Shown here one piece after another: positions 22,860-33,507 of a DNA stretch of 64,000 nt. Position 1 is the stretch's first letter; every line of letters begins with the position of its first letter. The translations under genes were made by a program, and so were the position numbers. Location of the stretch: positions 11,917,316 through 11,981,315 of the forward strand of contig ML680053.1 of assembly GCA_007922225.1 (NCBI GenBank). The letters are read 5' to 3'. Under the pieces are notes generated by a model that had not been told where the DNA came from, did no database searches, and worked only from the letters and a program-made list of their open reading frames with translations. Source of the DNA: Emydura subglobosa (taxonomy: Eukaryota; Chordata; Testudines; Chelidae).

Positions 22860-22985
22860 CTACCTTAATTTTTCTTCCTCAGACCCCCATTTGTAATAGA
22901 GGGATAATAATAGTCTCTCACCTCATAGGGGCATTGTAAAAATACATCCATTAATGATCAATATTACAGCGATGAGCACCATGGA
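22860..22985 (+). repeat. MIR/L2-like tail
   Basis: 'cttcctcagacccccatttgtaatagagggataataatagtctctcacctcataggggcattgta' matches the shared 3' tail of MIR and L2. Confidence 0.5.
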
Positions 22986-23825
22986 AAAGCCCATCAAAAA
23001 TGAATAATTCTGTCTTCAGAAAAGGGTTTGCGCACGGTGCAGTAAATAAGGCTTGGAATCACACATGAAACAATGAGGAGAGAAGAAAATATTGAATAGC
23101 TGTTCATTGACTGAGCACCGTCCATCCTCTGCATTGAATGAGGCAGGGGTTGTGTGGGGAAAAATATCATGTGATCATTATAAACAATCATAATGCATAC
23201 ACGCAAAGGGGCGGGAGGAGGCAAATTAAGGTTGCATAGGCAACTTGAATTTCGGCATTTCCTAACTTGCTTAACTTTGCAGCCTCAGCAATCTTTTAAA
23301 GTAGATGTGTGTGTGTGTGTAATTTTATATACTGTATATCTTTGAAGTATTAGCAGAAAGTAGTAGAATTACTATGGTAAATTTATGGAAAATGTATCTA
23401 AAGATGACTCTGTAATGAGTATAAAGTAGGCTGATAACTAGTAATGCATAAGGGGACTACCATACATGGCTGATTAGTATACATTACACCACCTGAGCTG
23501 GCCAGCTGGTTTTGAGCAATCATCTGAATCTTTCAGGGATTCCACGGAACTCAGTTCATTTTCAACAGCAATTTGTTTACAGGAAATGAAACTAGTCTGG
23601 TGCAACTGATATTGATAGCAAACAATGGACTCTGTCTGGTAAAAACTACATCCTTTTAGAATATAATGTATTATTCATTATCAAGATGAACAGGAAAAAA
23701 CGTGATATATAAAAGACTTAAAATGGCAAACTCCGGTAACTCCCTGTGGCTGTGAACTTGTTTCTTTTATAAAGGGCTTGATCCAGCAAAGCACTTAAGC
23801 ATGCGGATCTATATATAGGATAGGA
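22986..23825. other. Unassigned sequence
   Basis: No coding or repeat family recognised; short (GT)n at about 23308-23320. Confidence 0.4.
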
Positions 23826-23827
23826 TT

Positions 23828-23905
23828 ATATATATATATATATATATAAAGGCCAGACAGGACCACTATAATAACCTAATCTGACCTCCTATATAACACC
23901 TGGTT
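23828..23905 (-). repeat. (TA)n microsatellite and CR1-like fragment
   Basis: A TA run (23828-23848) precedes 'ggccagacaggaccactataataacctaatctgacctcctatataacacctgg', a CR1-type 3' end in minus orientation. A related piece is at 31155-31215. Confidence 0.55.
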
Positions 23906-24588
23906 TGGAATGTGTGTACATGTATGCGAGTGCATGTGTTTACACATACACATGACAATAAGAGAGAGATTATTCATGAAAAGTGAATTTTAAGCCTGTA
24001 TTTTGAATGGTATATTTTCTTTCAATATTCTAAATTCACCTTGTTATGTAAGTTACATGACATCATTTTTTTCACTGATATTATTTTCTTATTGCAGGAC
24101 TTATGTAATCAGCACAGTGTACATTTCAGTGTGAATATCAAATACCTGTCATGAACTGTTTTTGAGAAATTCACAGAAAAAAACCCCTGAAGATATTAAT
24201 AAATATTTTCATATAACTAATACATACAATAACTTTATAATCTGCATTTGAACAAGAGGCTAAATTTGACAAATGAATTATTTGTTATGAATTATCCCCT
24301 CAAGTGCAAATGATTGTAACTTGGGTTTCTTTAGGTCTGTGTTTCAATTCCGTGCAAAGTAGTAGTATTAATGCAAATTAAGTTTGAAAAATGAAATAAC
24401 ATGCTCTGTTGCTCTCACTGAGACCTAAAAATCAAATAATGTGTGAAAACGGTATATATTCTACTGTCACTTAATGTATTTACTATTATATATGAAATCC
24501 CAGTTTGTATATATAATATATATATTCTGTTCAGGTTACCATACAGTACTCATCATATTCACTGACAACTAATATATATAAATATAAG
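23906..24588. other. AT-rich sequence, nothing recognised
   Basis: Very AT-rich with several TATATA runs. No coding or repeat family recognised. Confidence 0.5.
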
Positions 24589-24998
24589 GAGACTGTCATG
24601 AGGGTGTCCGTCCCTTCCTGTTAGTTGCAGAGGGAGGCCACACTCACTCCCTACCCTGCTCCGGTGGGTAGTGGCCCACTCTTGGGCAGGGAAACCATCT
24701 TTGGGGTCTGGGAGGGCTGCACACAGTTCCAAGCCCCCAGCAGGGCAGCAAATAGTTCAGATTACCCCAGGGGCGGTGTGGGAAAGTGGGAGGGGGACAC
24801 AGGCCCACCTGACTCCACTGCGCCCCAGCCCAGGTCCCTATCCGTGGCCGAAGGGTTGCCACGGGGTCAGCGGAGTCCCAACCGCAACACGCTGACTCGC
24901 TTCCCCCTTCCACAGTCCCTGGGCTGTTTCCCTTCCCCTGGGCTACTTCCTGCCCACTTTCCCTCTGGTACCTGGTGTGCTCCAACCCAGTCAGCCTC

Positions 24999-25310
24999 GT
25001 CGGAGTAGTCACCCAGGGGTAGATTTCAGAACCCCTCAATATTGTCGGGAGGCGGTAGGTCTGGCAGCTCGTTGGGGTAGTCCCCCAGGGGTAGATTGCA
25101 GAGTCCCTCGATATCATCGGGGGGCGGTAGGTTGGGCAGCTTGTCAGGGAAGTCGGCATAGGGCAGTTCCTCCAGGTCCGGCGCCGTCAGAACCCTCGCC
25201 CTGTCATCAGCATCAGGCAACTCCTCCAAGTACAGCACAGATAGGGCCCTCTCGCCGTCGTCCGCGATCGGCAGCTCCTCCAGGTCCTGGCGAGTCTGGC
25301 ATCTCGGGTC
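24999..25310. repeat. Minisatellite: 2 x ~72 bp and 3 x 54 bp
   Basis: The unit containing 'caggggtagatt.cagagtccctc.atat..tcgg.gggcggtaggt' occurs twice (about 24999-25068 and 25069-25140). A 54-bp unit beginning 'ggca.ctcctccaggt' occurs three times (from about 25160, 25214 and 25268). All lie inside the LTR. Confidence 0.75.
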
Positions 25311-25355
25311 CTCCGGGGTGTTCGGCTCAGGGGGAACCGGTGGGCCCCATGCCAC
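25026..25355 (-). CDS. 109-codon repetitive acidic open frame inside the solo LTR
   Basis: Runs in the same direction as the LTR promoter, with its ATG about 140 bp past the TATA box. After a proline-rich start (MAWGPPVPPEPNTPEDP) come three 18-residue units starting DLEELP, YLEELP and DLEELP, then a 24-residue unit twice (LPNLPPPDDIEGL and LPDLPPPDNIEGF). The unit lengths of 54 and 72 bp are multiples of three, so repeat expansion kept the frame. The product would be acidic, with no membrane segment or known domain. It may be only a GC-rich minisatellite that happens to be open; nothing proves expression. Confidence 0.3.
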   Translation of the reverse strand: MAWGPPVPPEPNTPEDPRCQTRQDLEELPIADDGERALSVLYLEELPDADDRARVLTAPDLEELPYADFPDKLPNLPPPDDIEGLCNLPLGDYPNELPDLPPPDNIEGF

Positions 25356-25624
25356 TGGCCGCTCACTTGCCGGCGCCCGGTCCCAGGTCCCAGTTCGATC
25401 ACCTGGGTACCAGGCCGCAGGCAGCTCTGAAAGGCAGGGAGAGTTGTCCTTGCTTTCCGGGAGCTTCCCCCGGATTGAACTCCTGGGCCTTCCTTTTATG
25501 CTTCCTGTCCTGCCCCCTCACTTCTGGGCAGGCAGACAGGCAGTCTCTGCCTCCACCCCGCCGGGCTCGGCCCGTCCCTCCCTGTCAGCTTCAGAGGGGG
25601 GCCACACCCACTCACTACAGAGAC

Positions 25625-26310
25625 TATATTTTTAAAGCATGAGTACTAAATCAGAAGGTTATAGCTGAGCTTTTATCTTTGACTCTGCATTTCTTTGCTT
25701 TGGAGTGCTTGATGCTTCATACCTCACTAATGCTATCTTTTCATGGAACACGTGTATGTATGTGTATGGTGCATGCAACATTTCGCCATGTGCCTCTCTT
25801 TACTACCTCCCTCCACCGCCGCAAAAAAAAAAAAATCCCCAAACCAAACTCTATAGAGCTCATATGAGTGGAAGAATATTTCCATGAGGAAAAGTGTACA
25901 GATGGCAGGGAAACTCTATTTTAATATGCTTATGACTAAAAAATGTTCTATGGTAACTTTCCCAGTACTAAGCCTTCCACACTCAATAAGTCTCACATCA
26001 GGGCTTTAGGAACTGTGCAGGAGGAGTAGACACACACGGGTGTCTGAGCACCCTCTGTGGCTCATGGAAAGGGTCTTTGTATTGACTCAAATTGCCTACC
26101 AGACCATAATGTGATGGAGCAACCCAGGGCTTTGACCACGGTATTTTCCTTTTCTGAGGATTCAGGCAACCCAACATTATGCATAAGTGGATTACTTAGG
26201 CTTTATGCAGATCAACTGCTCCAATTGGACTTCATCTTTATGCTGCTTTTGGCATTATTATAGACACACTGCATCTTTTATGAAGCTGAATTGGGAATAA
26301 TTTCCCAGCT
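25625..26310. other. Unassigned sequence
   Basis: No coding domain or repeat family recognised. Confidence 0.4.
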
Positions 26311-26319
26311 CTGTATGGA

Positions 26320-26545
26320 AACTCCACAACATGAAGTAAAAGGAAGCAAAACTTAACAGCAACATCAACTTCCTCAGCAAATGCAAGAAACAAAACATCA
26401 TCCCCAGAGGTCTCACCATCTATAACTCGCGGCCCACTACCCTCTGACAACTCTAAATATGCTGAACAGCTCTGAAGATGGACTCCAGCAAAACTGAGGC
26501 ACCACTTACTGCACCTCACATACTCCAGAAGGGACCACCTGTAGG
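26320..26545 (+). pseudogene. Penelope-like retroelement relic, left part
   Basis: A plus-strand frame reads NSNINFLSKCKKQNIIPRGL, matching a '..FL.KCR...IPKGL' block that I associate with the N-terminal region of Penelope-like element ORFs. It decays through stops within 30 codons. The likely continuation is at 26990. Assignment is from memory of the motif, so it is tentative. Confidence 0.4.
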
Positions 26546-26559
26546 CCGCGGAAGATATT

Positions 26560-26989
26560 TGTGACACATTGGACAGAGATGGGGGCTTGACGGGCCTGGT
26601 CGGAACCGATTTGATAAGAGGCACTGCTCAGCTTGGTAAACAGGCTGTGCAAGGCCGTGTGAGTTTGTCTGTGGTGCCAAAAGAGGAGGAAAGTGAGGAA
26701 GCTAGGTCAAGTGCTGTACATTAGCCAATGCTTGCTATTCCCTAGAGAATGCTGTATAAAAGCTTGAAATGCAAACTGCGCAACGAGACTCGGCCATGAA
26801 TCCACTTGGATTGCAAGGCAAAATCCCCCGGCAGCCAGCTCCGCAGCATGCCTTAGAGTCTCCCGTTGCTGTTTGGAGCATAAGCCGTGATTAAAGATAA
26901 GTGTACCTACCTGGTGTGGGTGAGTTTTTATTCCTCCCCTGGTATCCAGAACCTGCAGGCAGCTCTGAGCAGCGGTGCCTGGCATAACA
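26560..26989 (+). mobile_element. LTR of an endogenous retrovirus type, inserted in the relic
   Basis: Plus-strand promoter layout: CCAAT at 26725-26729, TATA box tataaaag at 26755-26762, then a GC-richer leader and a polyadenylation-like attaaa at 26890-26895, about 135 bp after the TATA. This is a compact U3-R-U5. The boundaries are approximate: TG at 26560 and CA near 26989 are possible termini, but no matching target duplication was found. No viral gene follows, so it is a solo LTR or a fragment. Confidence 0.5.
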
Positions 26990-27290
26990 TCACCTCAAAC
27001 AAGAAATCATCTCATGCTCTCACACACTGGAAGAAAAATATCAGGAAAGTTATCTGGAAATCATGCAAGAAATCCAAAGCAACTATCAAAAAACCTGATG
27101 ACAGCCATCCAACACAAAAACAAAAAAATGGAACCAACTACAACACTCCTCAACCCATAGAACACCACCTCCAGGAGAAACCATGCCACCAGTAACCACC
27201 ACATGGATGCTACAGAACACTCAATCATCATCAGTTTATCAAGACTGCTTATGTTAATCCTATCCTTCTCCTGTGCCAAGAAACTTCTCC
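26990..27290 (+). pseudogene. Penelope-like retroelement relic, right part
   Basis: One frame reads LEEKYQESYLEIMQEIQSNY, a charged helical stretch, followed by stops and then a segment near 27210-27240 that resembles a 'VNLS...L...E...L..GL.F' motif. It is consistent with resumption of the element interrupted at 26545, but strongly decayed. Confidence 0.3.
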
Positions 27291-27749
27291 TTCAGCCCCT
27301 TACAGCTCATTCACCATCCCTATACACTGCCAAAGGAGAGCAAAGGGTCCAGAATTAGCCCTGTTACATATAGTTCTCAGCTGCCTGATAGCATGGAATT
27401 GGATGTGTATTATTTTTATTTAAGGAAGGTGATGGATCTTGGAATAATAAATTGGGAGGCTGTTCCAAGCACACAGGGCAGGGTGGAAGCGGACACAAAG
27501 CTGGATGATCAGAAAATTGTCCATTAGTAATTATAAACAATTAGGTGCTGCATCTGCAAGTAGTCAGACACGACTTGACCATGTGCCATATTTCAGTAGC
27601 TTTAGGTATGTGGCCTCCTTTAGTTTGCTTGTATCTGAAAATCTGTAAAAAAATCTTTCTAAGGTGCTGGTCTGTACTAGAGACCATCTCACCTGTGAGC
27701 AATTCATCAAGGTTTGGATTATCACAGGCATCTTTTTTAGAAGCTCTGT
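27291..27749. other. Unassigned sequence
   Basis: Open frames on both strands (minus 27541-27909, 122 codons) have no recognisable domain. Confidence 0.4.
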
Positions 27750-27820
27750 GACCAGATCCTCTGCTGGTGTAAATAATTGTAGCTCCACTGACTTCAAGGG
27801 AGCTAAACCAGATGAGGTCC
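27750..27820. repeat. Hairpin repeat ('ctgctggtgtaaat' class)
   Basis: 'gaccagatcctctgctggtgtaaata...tagctccactgacttcaagggagcta' has the left arm and centre of the palindromic repeat seen at 9364; the right arm has diverged. Confidence 0.55.
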
Positions 27821-27999
27821 CAAGATCTTCTGATGCCATGGCAGGGATTGTGGCTTGGAGTAAATTGTCCTCTATGTACATTATGTTTTGGAACTATGAC
27901 ACACTGCACCCCCCATTATCACACTTATAGTGTAATTGTGTATTGTTTAATGCAAAGTATGTCATGTAAAAGGAATGTTCATGGCATACTGAACCTTTT

Positions 28000-28969
28000 T
28001 GTTATAGTAATATGTTTGTTGTAATGTTATATACATGATTATGAGGCTTCGTCATGTAATGTTCCCAAAGGTGTGTTTTATAGCTTGAAGCAGATTCAGG
28101 CAAAACCCTCCAAGAGCAGAGGGACAGTTCACACTTCATTAAGGCATGCATAAAACAAACCAGCTCTTCCAGGAACAATGGACTAGCCTAAGTCTTGATA
28201 AGGGGATGCTCACTGACTCAAGTATGGAGAAGCCATACTAGGACATTGTTTGTCACCTGACCCTGAAGGGAGGGGTGAAGCTCTAGAGGGGAGAAGGAAC
28301 GTTTTTTAAAAAGGAGAGACATTTTGCAATCTCTCTGTCTTCCATCTCATCTATAAATACCACCAAGCAACTGAAGTGCTGATCACAGGGGGAGGGCCTG
28401 GCAGGAGGCAGACCAGCCAGCCTGTGGTAAGAATCATCTGACTTTGTAAGGTTGCTGAAAGTGTTACACTTAGTTTAGAATGTGATTTGCCTTTTATTTT
28501 CTCTTGTTCATATTCAACCTGTTTTCCTCCGATTTATAATCACTTAAATTTTTTCCATACTTAATAAATTTGTTTGTTTCTTTTATCCAAAGCAGTACAT
28601 TTGGTTTAAGGTGTGTTAGAGACTCCATTTGAAATGACAAGACTGGTGCATATCAATTTCTTTGATAAACTGATGAACATATGAGCTTGCAGAGTTCAGT
28701 GGGCAACGCTGAACATTGCAAAATGGCAGTTTCTAGGGTTGCATGTGGGGCTGGGGATATGCGCTGTGGTCATACTAATGCATAATCCTATCAGTGGCTG
28801 GCTAGAGACACTCACTTGCTGAGTTGGGAGCAACTTACATGCTATAGGCTGTGCATGAGCTGCCCAGGAGTGGGGGTTCTCACAGCAAAGCCCGGTAAGA
28901 TGGGCTCCAAGAGTGAGGGATTGGGATGACACAGAGATTCACCAGTCAAGACTGCAGAGGGGAATGTCA
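28000..28969 (+). mobile_element. LTR (endogenous retrovirus type), plus strand
   Basis: Promoter-like tataaat at 28352-28358, then 'caccaagcaactgaa', then 'ttgccttttattttctcttgttcatattcaacctgttttcctcc', a polyadenylation signal aataaa at 28563-28568 and 'tttggtttaaggtgtgttagagactccatttgaaatgacaagac'. I remember this order from an LTR family common in turtles. The end is near 28969 (gaatgtca). The left boundary is approximate. Confidence 0.6.
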
Positions 28970-29056
28970 CGGGAACAAAGTAGTTTTCCTAATGATCAAG
29001 GCATTAATTATTATTAAATTGTTAAACATTAATGTACTCAGCAGTGTATGAGGCAC

Positions 29057-29804
29057 TGTGATGGTCTTCGCTCGGGGGTTGGTTGGTAGGGCAGAGTAGT
29101 CGTGTAGTGGTCAGGACTTAAGCCCATGACTTGCAGAGGGATTGTTGGTAGAGGAGCTTGGGCCCATGCATGCTGACGGGCTCTGACCCAGGGATCTTTG
29201 AGGATTATCAGGCAGGGGATGCATAAGGCTACCCTCCCCAAGGCACTTCCTATCACATCCCAAAGACATTGTCCCAAAGTTGCTGTTTAGGCTAAGGTGC
29301 CATGAGGGGTGTCTGCTCCCCACGAGACAACTTCTGGTGGCAGTGTGTAGCGGGGTATCTCTCTTTGTCTCTTGGGTGGCAATGTCTCCTTCTGTGGCAC
29401 GGCTCACCCTCTGGGGCCAGATCAGTCCTAGGGCTTTCCCTGGCTGGGGTAGTCCAAACAAAATAAGGGAAAATAAAAAAAACTCAGAGGCCATATGTGA
29501 GGGAGAGGGGAATGCTTCCCTTTCATGCTGTCTCTGTCACAGGTCCTCCCTTCCCTCAGGGAGGGACCTTTGGGCAGTTGGCATGGGGAAAGATTCTGCC
29601 TTTCCCTCAATTCGCCTCTGCTGGATCTACAGGTAGCATGTTCCTTTTTTCCTTGATCTGCCCACAAGTGAGCTGCTCCCCTGCCTTTTAACTGCTCCTC
29701 CAGTTGGAACATTTCCTATAGGTGAAGCGGAGTGGGACTGTCTGAGCCCAGAGCAGTTCCTTAACCCATTGTTGCCCAGTGTGGAGTTTGTACACCCCAT
29801 CACA
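29057..29804 (-). mobile_element. Solo LTR (748 bp) with GGCAC target duplication
   Basis: Termini tgtgatggtc (left) and accccatcaca (right) give TG...CA. The perfect 5-bp duplication ggcac flanks it at 29052-29056 and 29805-29809. On the minus strand it begins TGTGATGGGGTGTAC, and a TATA-like gttaaaagg (29684-29692) lies about 115 bp inside, so U3 is short. The first bases match those of the LTR at 50050. No internal region or coding sequence is present. The open frames on both strands are not convincing. Confidence 0.85.
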
Positions 29805-29809
29805 GGCAC

Positions 29810-30102
29810 AGAAATAGACACTGATACAGTGAAGACAGAAGACATTGAGTAGCACAGAGGAGGTCTAATTTTTATTTATTTATTTTAAAAAAAGCTATTG
29901 TAAATCTCGGTCTCACGTATATGGCAACAGCCCAGGTCAGTCTAGAAGTCAATAGGTGTAAGTATGTATTTGTGCCTGTGTGGTGGTAATATGCTATATT
30001 ATGTAAGCTCTTGTCCTGTGTTTTGTACACACCGAGCACAAAGGGGACCTGGCTTATGGTCTGAGGTGCTATCCCAATGAATGCTAAATAATGACATAGC
30101 CT
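29810..30102. other. Unassigned sequence
   Basis: No feature recognised. Confidence 0.4.
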
Positions 30103-30176
30103 TGTTTTCAGAGATGCTGAGCATTCACTGACTTCAACAGGAATTGAGGTTACAGAGCACGTTGGAAAATCAGGTC
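30103..30176. repeat. Palindromic hairpin repeat
   Basis: 'gttttcagagatgctgagcattcactgacttcaac' pairs with 'ggaattgaggttacagagcacgttggaaaatcagg'. Confidence 0.55.
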
Positions 30177-32719
30177 AATAATGTTCAAGTGCCTGGAAAT
30201 GAAAATAAGTAACCACTTGTTTTTATATCAGTGGAGTTACGAAGAACAGCATTTGGCACACATTTTGGTGCATAAAGCCCTCTGACACATGCACATTTCC
30301 AATGTGTTTATACATCCACTGTTTTCAGGTATTAGTTTGGAAAGCACTTGCTTCTGGATCAACATCATATTTGCCGTCAATTGCCAATTCTTCTACTTCA
30401 GATCCTGAGTGGAGTAGTGAATTAATATTACTGTAATTAGGTTGATAGCCAGCACCTTAATGTTTCTCAGTAAGGATTTCAATTAAATGTAATAAACTTG
30501 CTACTCTATGACGTTAATTTCAAATAATCGTACAAAAAGAATATTCATCCCTGGTTAGCAAACACTCTACATAAATGACAATTCCTGTTGAGTCGTAATT
30601 GATTTAAGTAGGTAGGGAACATTATTTGGGCACTTACAGCCCAAGCAATTCATGAAAGACTCACAAGCTCTTTAGATGAAGTTCCTCTTGATCTTTTTCT
30701 AAGGCAATTGTGTTGTCTTTTCAATATAGAATCACAGATTGACTGATTCCTTTAGGCTTGAGAGGCAACTGTATTTTGCTGCTACTCCTACCTCCAACAT
30801 TTATGTTTAAAGAGAAAAGGGGAGGGGAGGCAGATTCTGTGTAGCACCTCATGAGGTGCAATCCAGCACCAAAGGCTCGGCCTAGGTGGAGATGATGGCA
30901 CAGATAGCATCAAGCCTTTGTGCTGCCAGGATGCTGGCCTGCTGCAGCGGCTGAAACAGCCCCAAGATAAGATACAGAAGCCTTGTGGGGGGGCTTCTCT
31001 GACTGGTGACAACCTCCCCAGGCCTGCCAGAGCCAGGAATTCTAGCATGCCCCTGCACCTGGAATGTTGCACCTGTGCTGCTGCAGCATCAGGAGGTTTC
31101 TCCTCTGTACTGCGGTAGCTGTTTTTATGGCCCTTCTATGCCACTGGAATGGCATTAAGATGTTAGGTCAGAAGGGATCATTATGATCATCTAGCCCAGG
31201 GGCCAGAGCCCCATTGCTTTTTAGCAGGTTCCAGGTGAATGAATCACCACACAAAGGTTTGCTTGTGCCCGATGGGCCTAACACAGGACTTGCATTGCGT
31301 CACCCCACACGATGCCTCTTAAAGGCCTCCCCTTCCCTTTGTAGACTCCAAACCCCAGAGAAATGCTAGCTATGGGCAGTTCTTGCTCTTGCACTCTGTG
31401 GATGGGGGGGGGATGGAGGGCTGCCATGGTAGCCTGTGGCGAGGTGGGGCACAAGGAACAGAGCTCTTTGTGCAATTACTGAGGCCGGTCTCAGTCTGGC
31501 TGATAACGTTCAAGAGGAAACACTAAAAGTTTCCTTTAACTCTGCTTCAGAAAATGGGCTAGTATAGGGTCCAGAGGGTCTCAAACGTGAGGCTGCAGAG
31601 CTGCCAGGTAACCCGTGACTGCCCCACGACCCACAACCTACTGTGGACACAGACCATGGGAAATCCCACTGCAAAGGCTCCAACAGGCAGCATCATCATG
31701 GCATGTGGTTGGCTCCCCACCCAGTATAAACCCCAGGGGTGATCCAGGGAGTGTCCATGCCCCTATACCCAGTGTAAATCCCCTATAGCTGCTATGACTA
31801 TTCCTGTTCTTGAACTCCTGGTTTTAATCTTGGCTTGATTTGGACCTTTGCCTCCTAACCCAGATCCTGAAGCTGGACTCAGACTCTGATCCTTGGTACT
31901 GACCCCCGCTGGGACCTTGACTACAAACTTCTCTGCTACGTGCAGTCTCAGGTTTGACGCTGCTCTTACCCTTGGTCCTGAATGGCCCTGTCATGATCCT
32001 GACAGGCAGATCCTCAGCTGGTGTAAACAGAGCTAGGGTGATTGACACTGGCTAAATTTTTGGCCCAGTGCATTTGTTACTTGCCATTGTATGCCCTTTT
32101 AAAATACCATGAGGTAGCCATATGTGATGGGGTCCTTGCTTGACAAGCAGGAGTATTGAGGTCTGAAACCCTCCCACAGCAGTGTTGTTATGTGACTGAT
32201 CAGCAGAAGGTGATCACACAGAGTGTGTGCGTGCCTGTGCCTATGGTCTCTTCTCCCTTACTCTAACTACATCACACATAACTGTGCATCCTGGGGAGGT
32301 GGGGGTGATATATGTGTTAATAGTCTCTGACATACTGGTCAATATTTTAACAGACACAGAATGAGAGCACTGATGGTGATTTGCTGAGAATTGTAATGTG
32401 GCTCAATAACTACAGAATGTCTTCCTGACATACCATTTGGCAGCATTACATGCTAACTCCTCCACTATGCCAGCGGCCCAAACACAATTAGAACCTGTGG
32501 TTTCCCTGATGTATTCTTGGCAGTATTAATGTGCAGAGGTTTAGTACTAGATTTCAGTCCTACTTGTCACAGAGTCACTTTTCAATGAAACAAGGTTTCT
32601 CGACATGTTATAGTAGCCCTTTACGATTGATCTTGTTAATGTCACAGTCTCGCTGCAGGAAGCCCAAGGACATCACATTTCTACTTTAGATTATAGAGAG
32701 GAATCTTAAATCCTACCTT
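30177..32719. other. Unassigned, with one CR1-like scrap
   Basis: Mostly unrecognised; GC-richer at 30820-31100. At 31155-31215 'ttaggtcagaagggatcattatgatcatctagccca' is a CR1-type 3' end in minus orientation. At 32010-32040 'gatcctcagctggtgtaaac' is half of a hairpin repeat. Confidence 0.4.
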
Positions 32720-32724
32720 TCTGC

Positions 32725-33290
32725 TTGTATTGGGGCCACAAATTTCTCTATCTACCTAGAGACCCTAAGTTGTGTCAGTACCCTGATTCCTCTCTCATTC
32801 AACATTTATATGAAGTCACCATCAAGTGCTATGGGTTTCCACATTCTCAGTATGTGGATGAAACCTTGCTCCATGTCTGCTCCTCAAATGAGGAGAGTGT
32901 GGTTTTCCTTCTTGATATAGTGCTTGAATCCATGGGATATTGGTTGAAAAGTGGTTGTCTCAGTCCAGGGACACTGGGGTTCTGTTAGTCAGTATGGGAC
33001 AAGAAGAGCAATTTGGGGAAGTGGCAGGAATTGTGACCTGCAGAGAATCTGCCCCTACAGTGGCCAAGGTATATGCAGTCTCAAGTTCCTTCTCTTTTAG
33101 GCATTTACACTATTCCTGCTGGACATCTGCACAGCAGCACTGTCCAAGCCTTTTATTGGCAGGCCAGACAGCTGCACCAACTCCTCTCTGGTATCCACAG
33201 TGTTTTATCTGTTTGCTAAATCCAGAGCAAGCTATCACAACATGCTGTTCCTATGGCTGACCCCAGCGACTGTAGCTACTACAGCAGCAC
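32725..33290 (+). pseudogene. L2-like LINE reverse transcriptase fragment
   Basis: One frame includes LIQHLYEVTIKCYGFPHSQYVDETLLHVCSSNEES, which follows the L2 pattern '..FN.YM..LG.....G...QYADDTQLY.S.S'. The catalytic YADD box appears as YVDE, so the second catalytic aspartate is lost. The next frame continues with EKWLSQSRDTGVLLVS (L2 'NPDKTEVLLVG' position). Frameshifts and stops throughout. The 3' part (33060-33290) is less clear. Confidence 0.55.
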
Positions 33291-33398
33291 AAAGCAGATT
33301 GTCTTGTAGGTATGGCAAACTGCAAGAACACATCACACCAGTACTTTTTCTAGCTGACAAATGAATTCCAGGTTCAAGATTCCGATTCTTATTATTGT

Positions 33399-33507
33399 CA
33401 TAGAATCATAGAAGATTAGGGTTGGAAGGTCATCTAGTCCAACCCCCCCCTAACCCCCCCCCACTCAAGAGGTCATTTAGTCCAACCCTCTGCTCAAAGC
33501 AGGACCG
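33399..33507 (-). repeat. CR1 3' tail with internal duplication and C-runs
   Basis: Starts 'catagaatcatagaagattagggttgga'. The segment aggtcat(c/t)tagtccaaccc occurs twice (33427-33445 and 33469-33487), separated by runs of C. Confidence 0.85.

Larger units (their letters stand above)
24594..25619 (-). mobile_element. Solo LTR (1026 bp) with GAGAC target duplication
   Basis: Ends are TGTCATGAGG at the left and CTCACTACA at the right, so both strands read TG...CA. The perfect 5-bp duplication gagac flanks it at 24589-24593 and 25620-25624. The orientation is minus: 120 bp from the right end a TATA box (gcataaaagg, 25491-25500) is present. The remainder is an unusually long GC-rich transcribed part. 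About 47 bp near one end (24608-24655) recurs as a direct repeat near the other (25571-25616). It carries a sense-strand open frame of 109 codons (listed separately) and tandem units of 72 bp and 54 bp. Ty3/Gypsy-type is a guess; no internal region is present. Confidence 0.82.

Noticed and set aside
24625..25642. Long open frames on both strands, including 221 and 171 codons
   Set aside because: Simultaneous open frames in GC-rich LTR sequence are expected from composition. Only the sense-strand repeat frame at 25026-25355 was kept, with low confidence.
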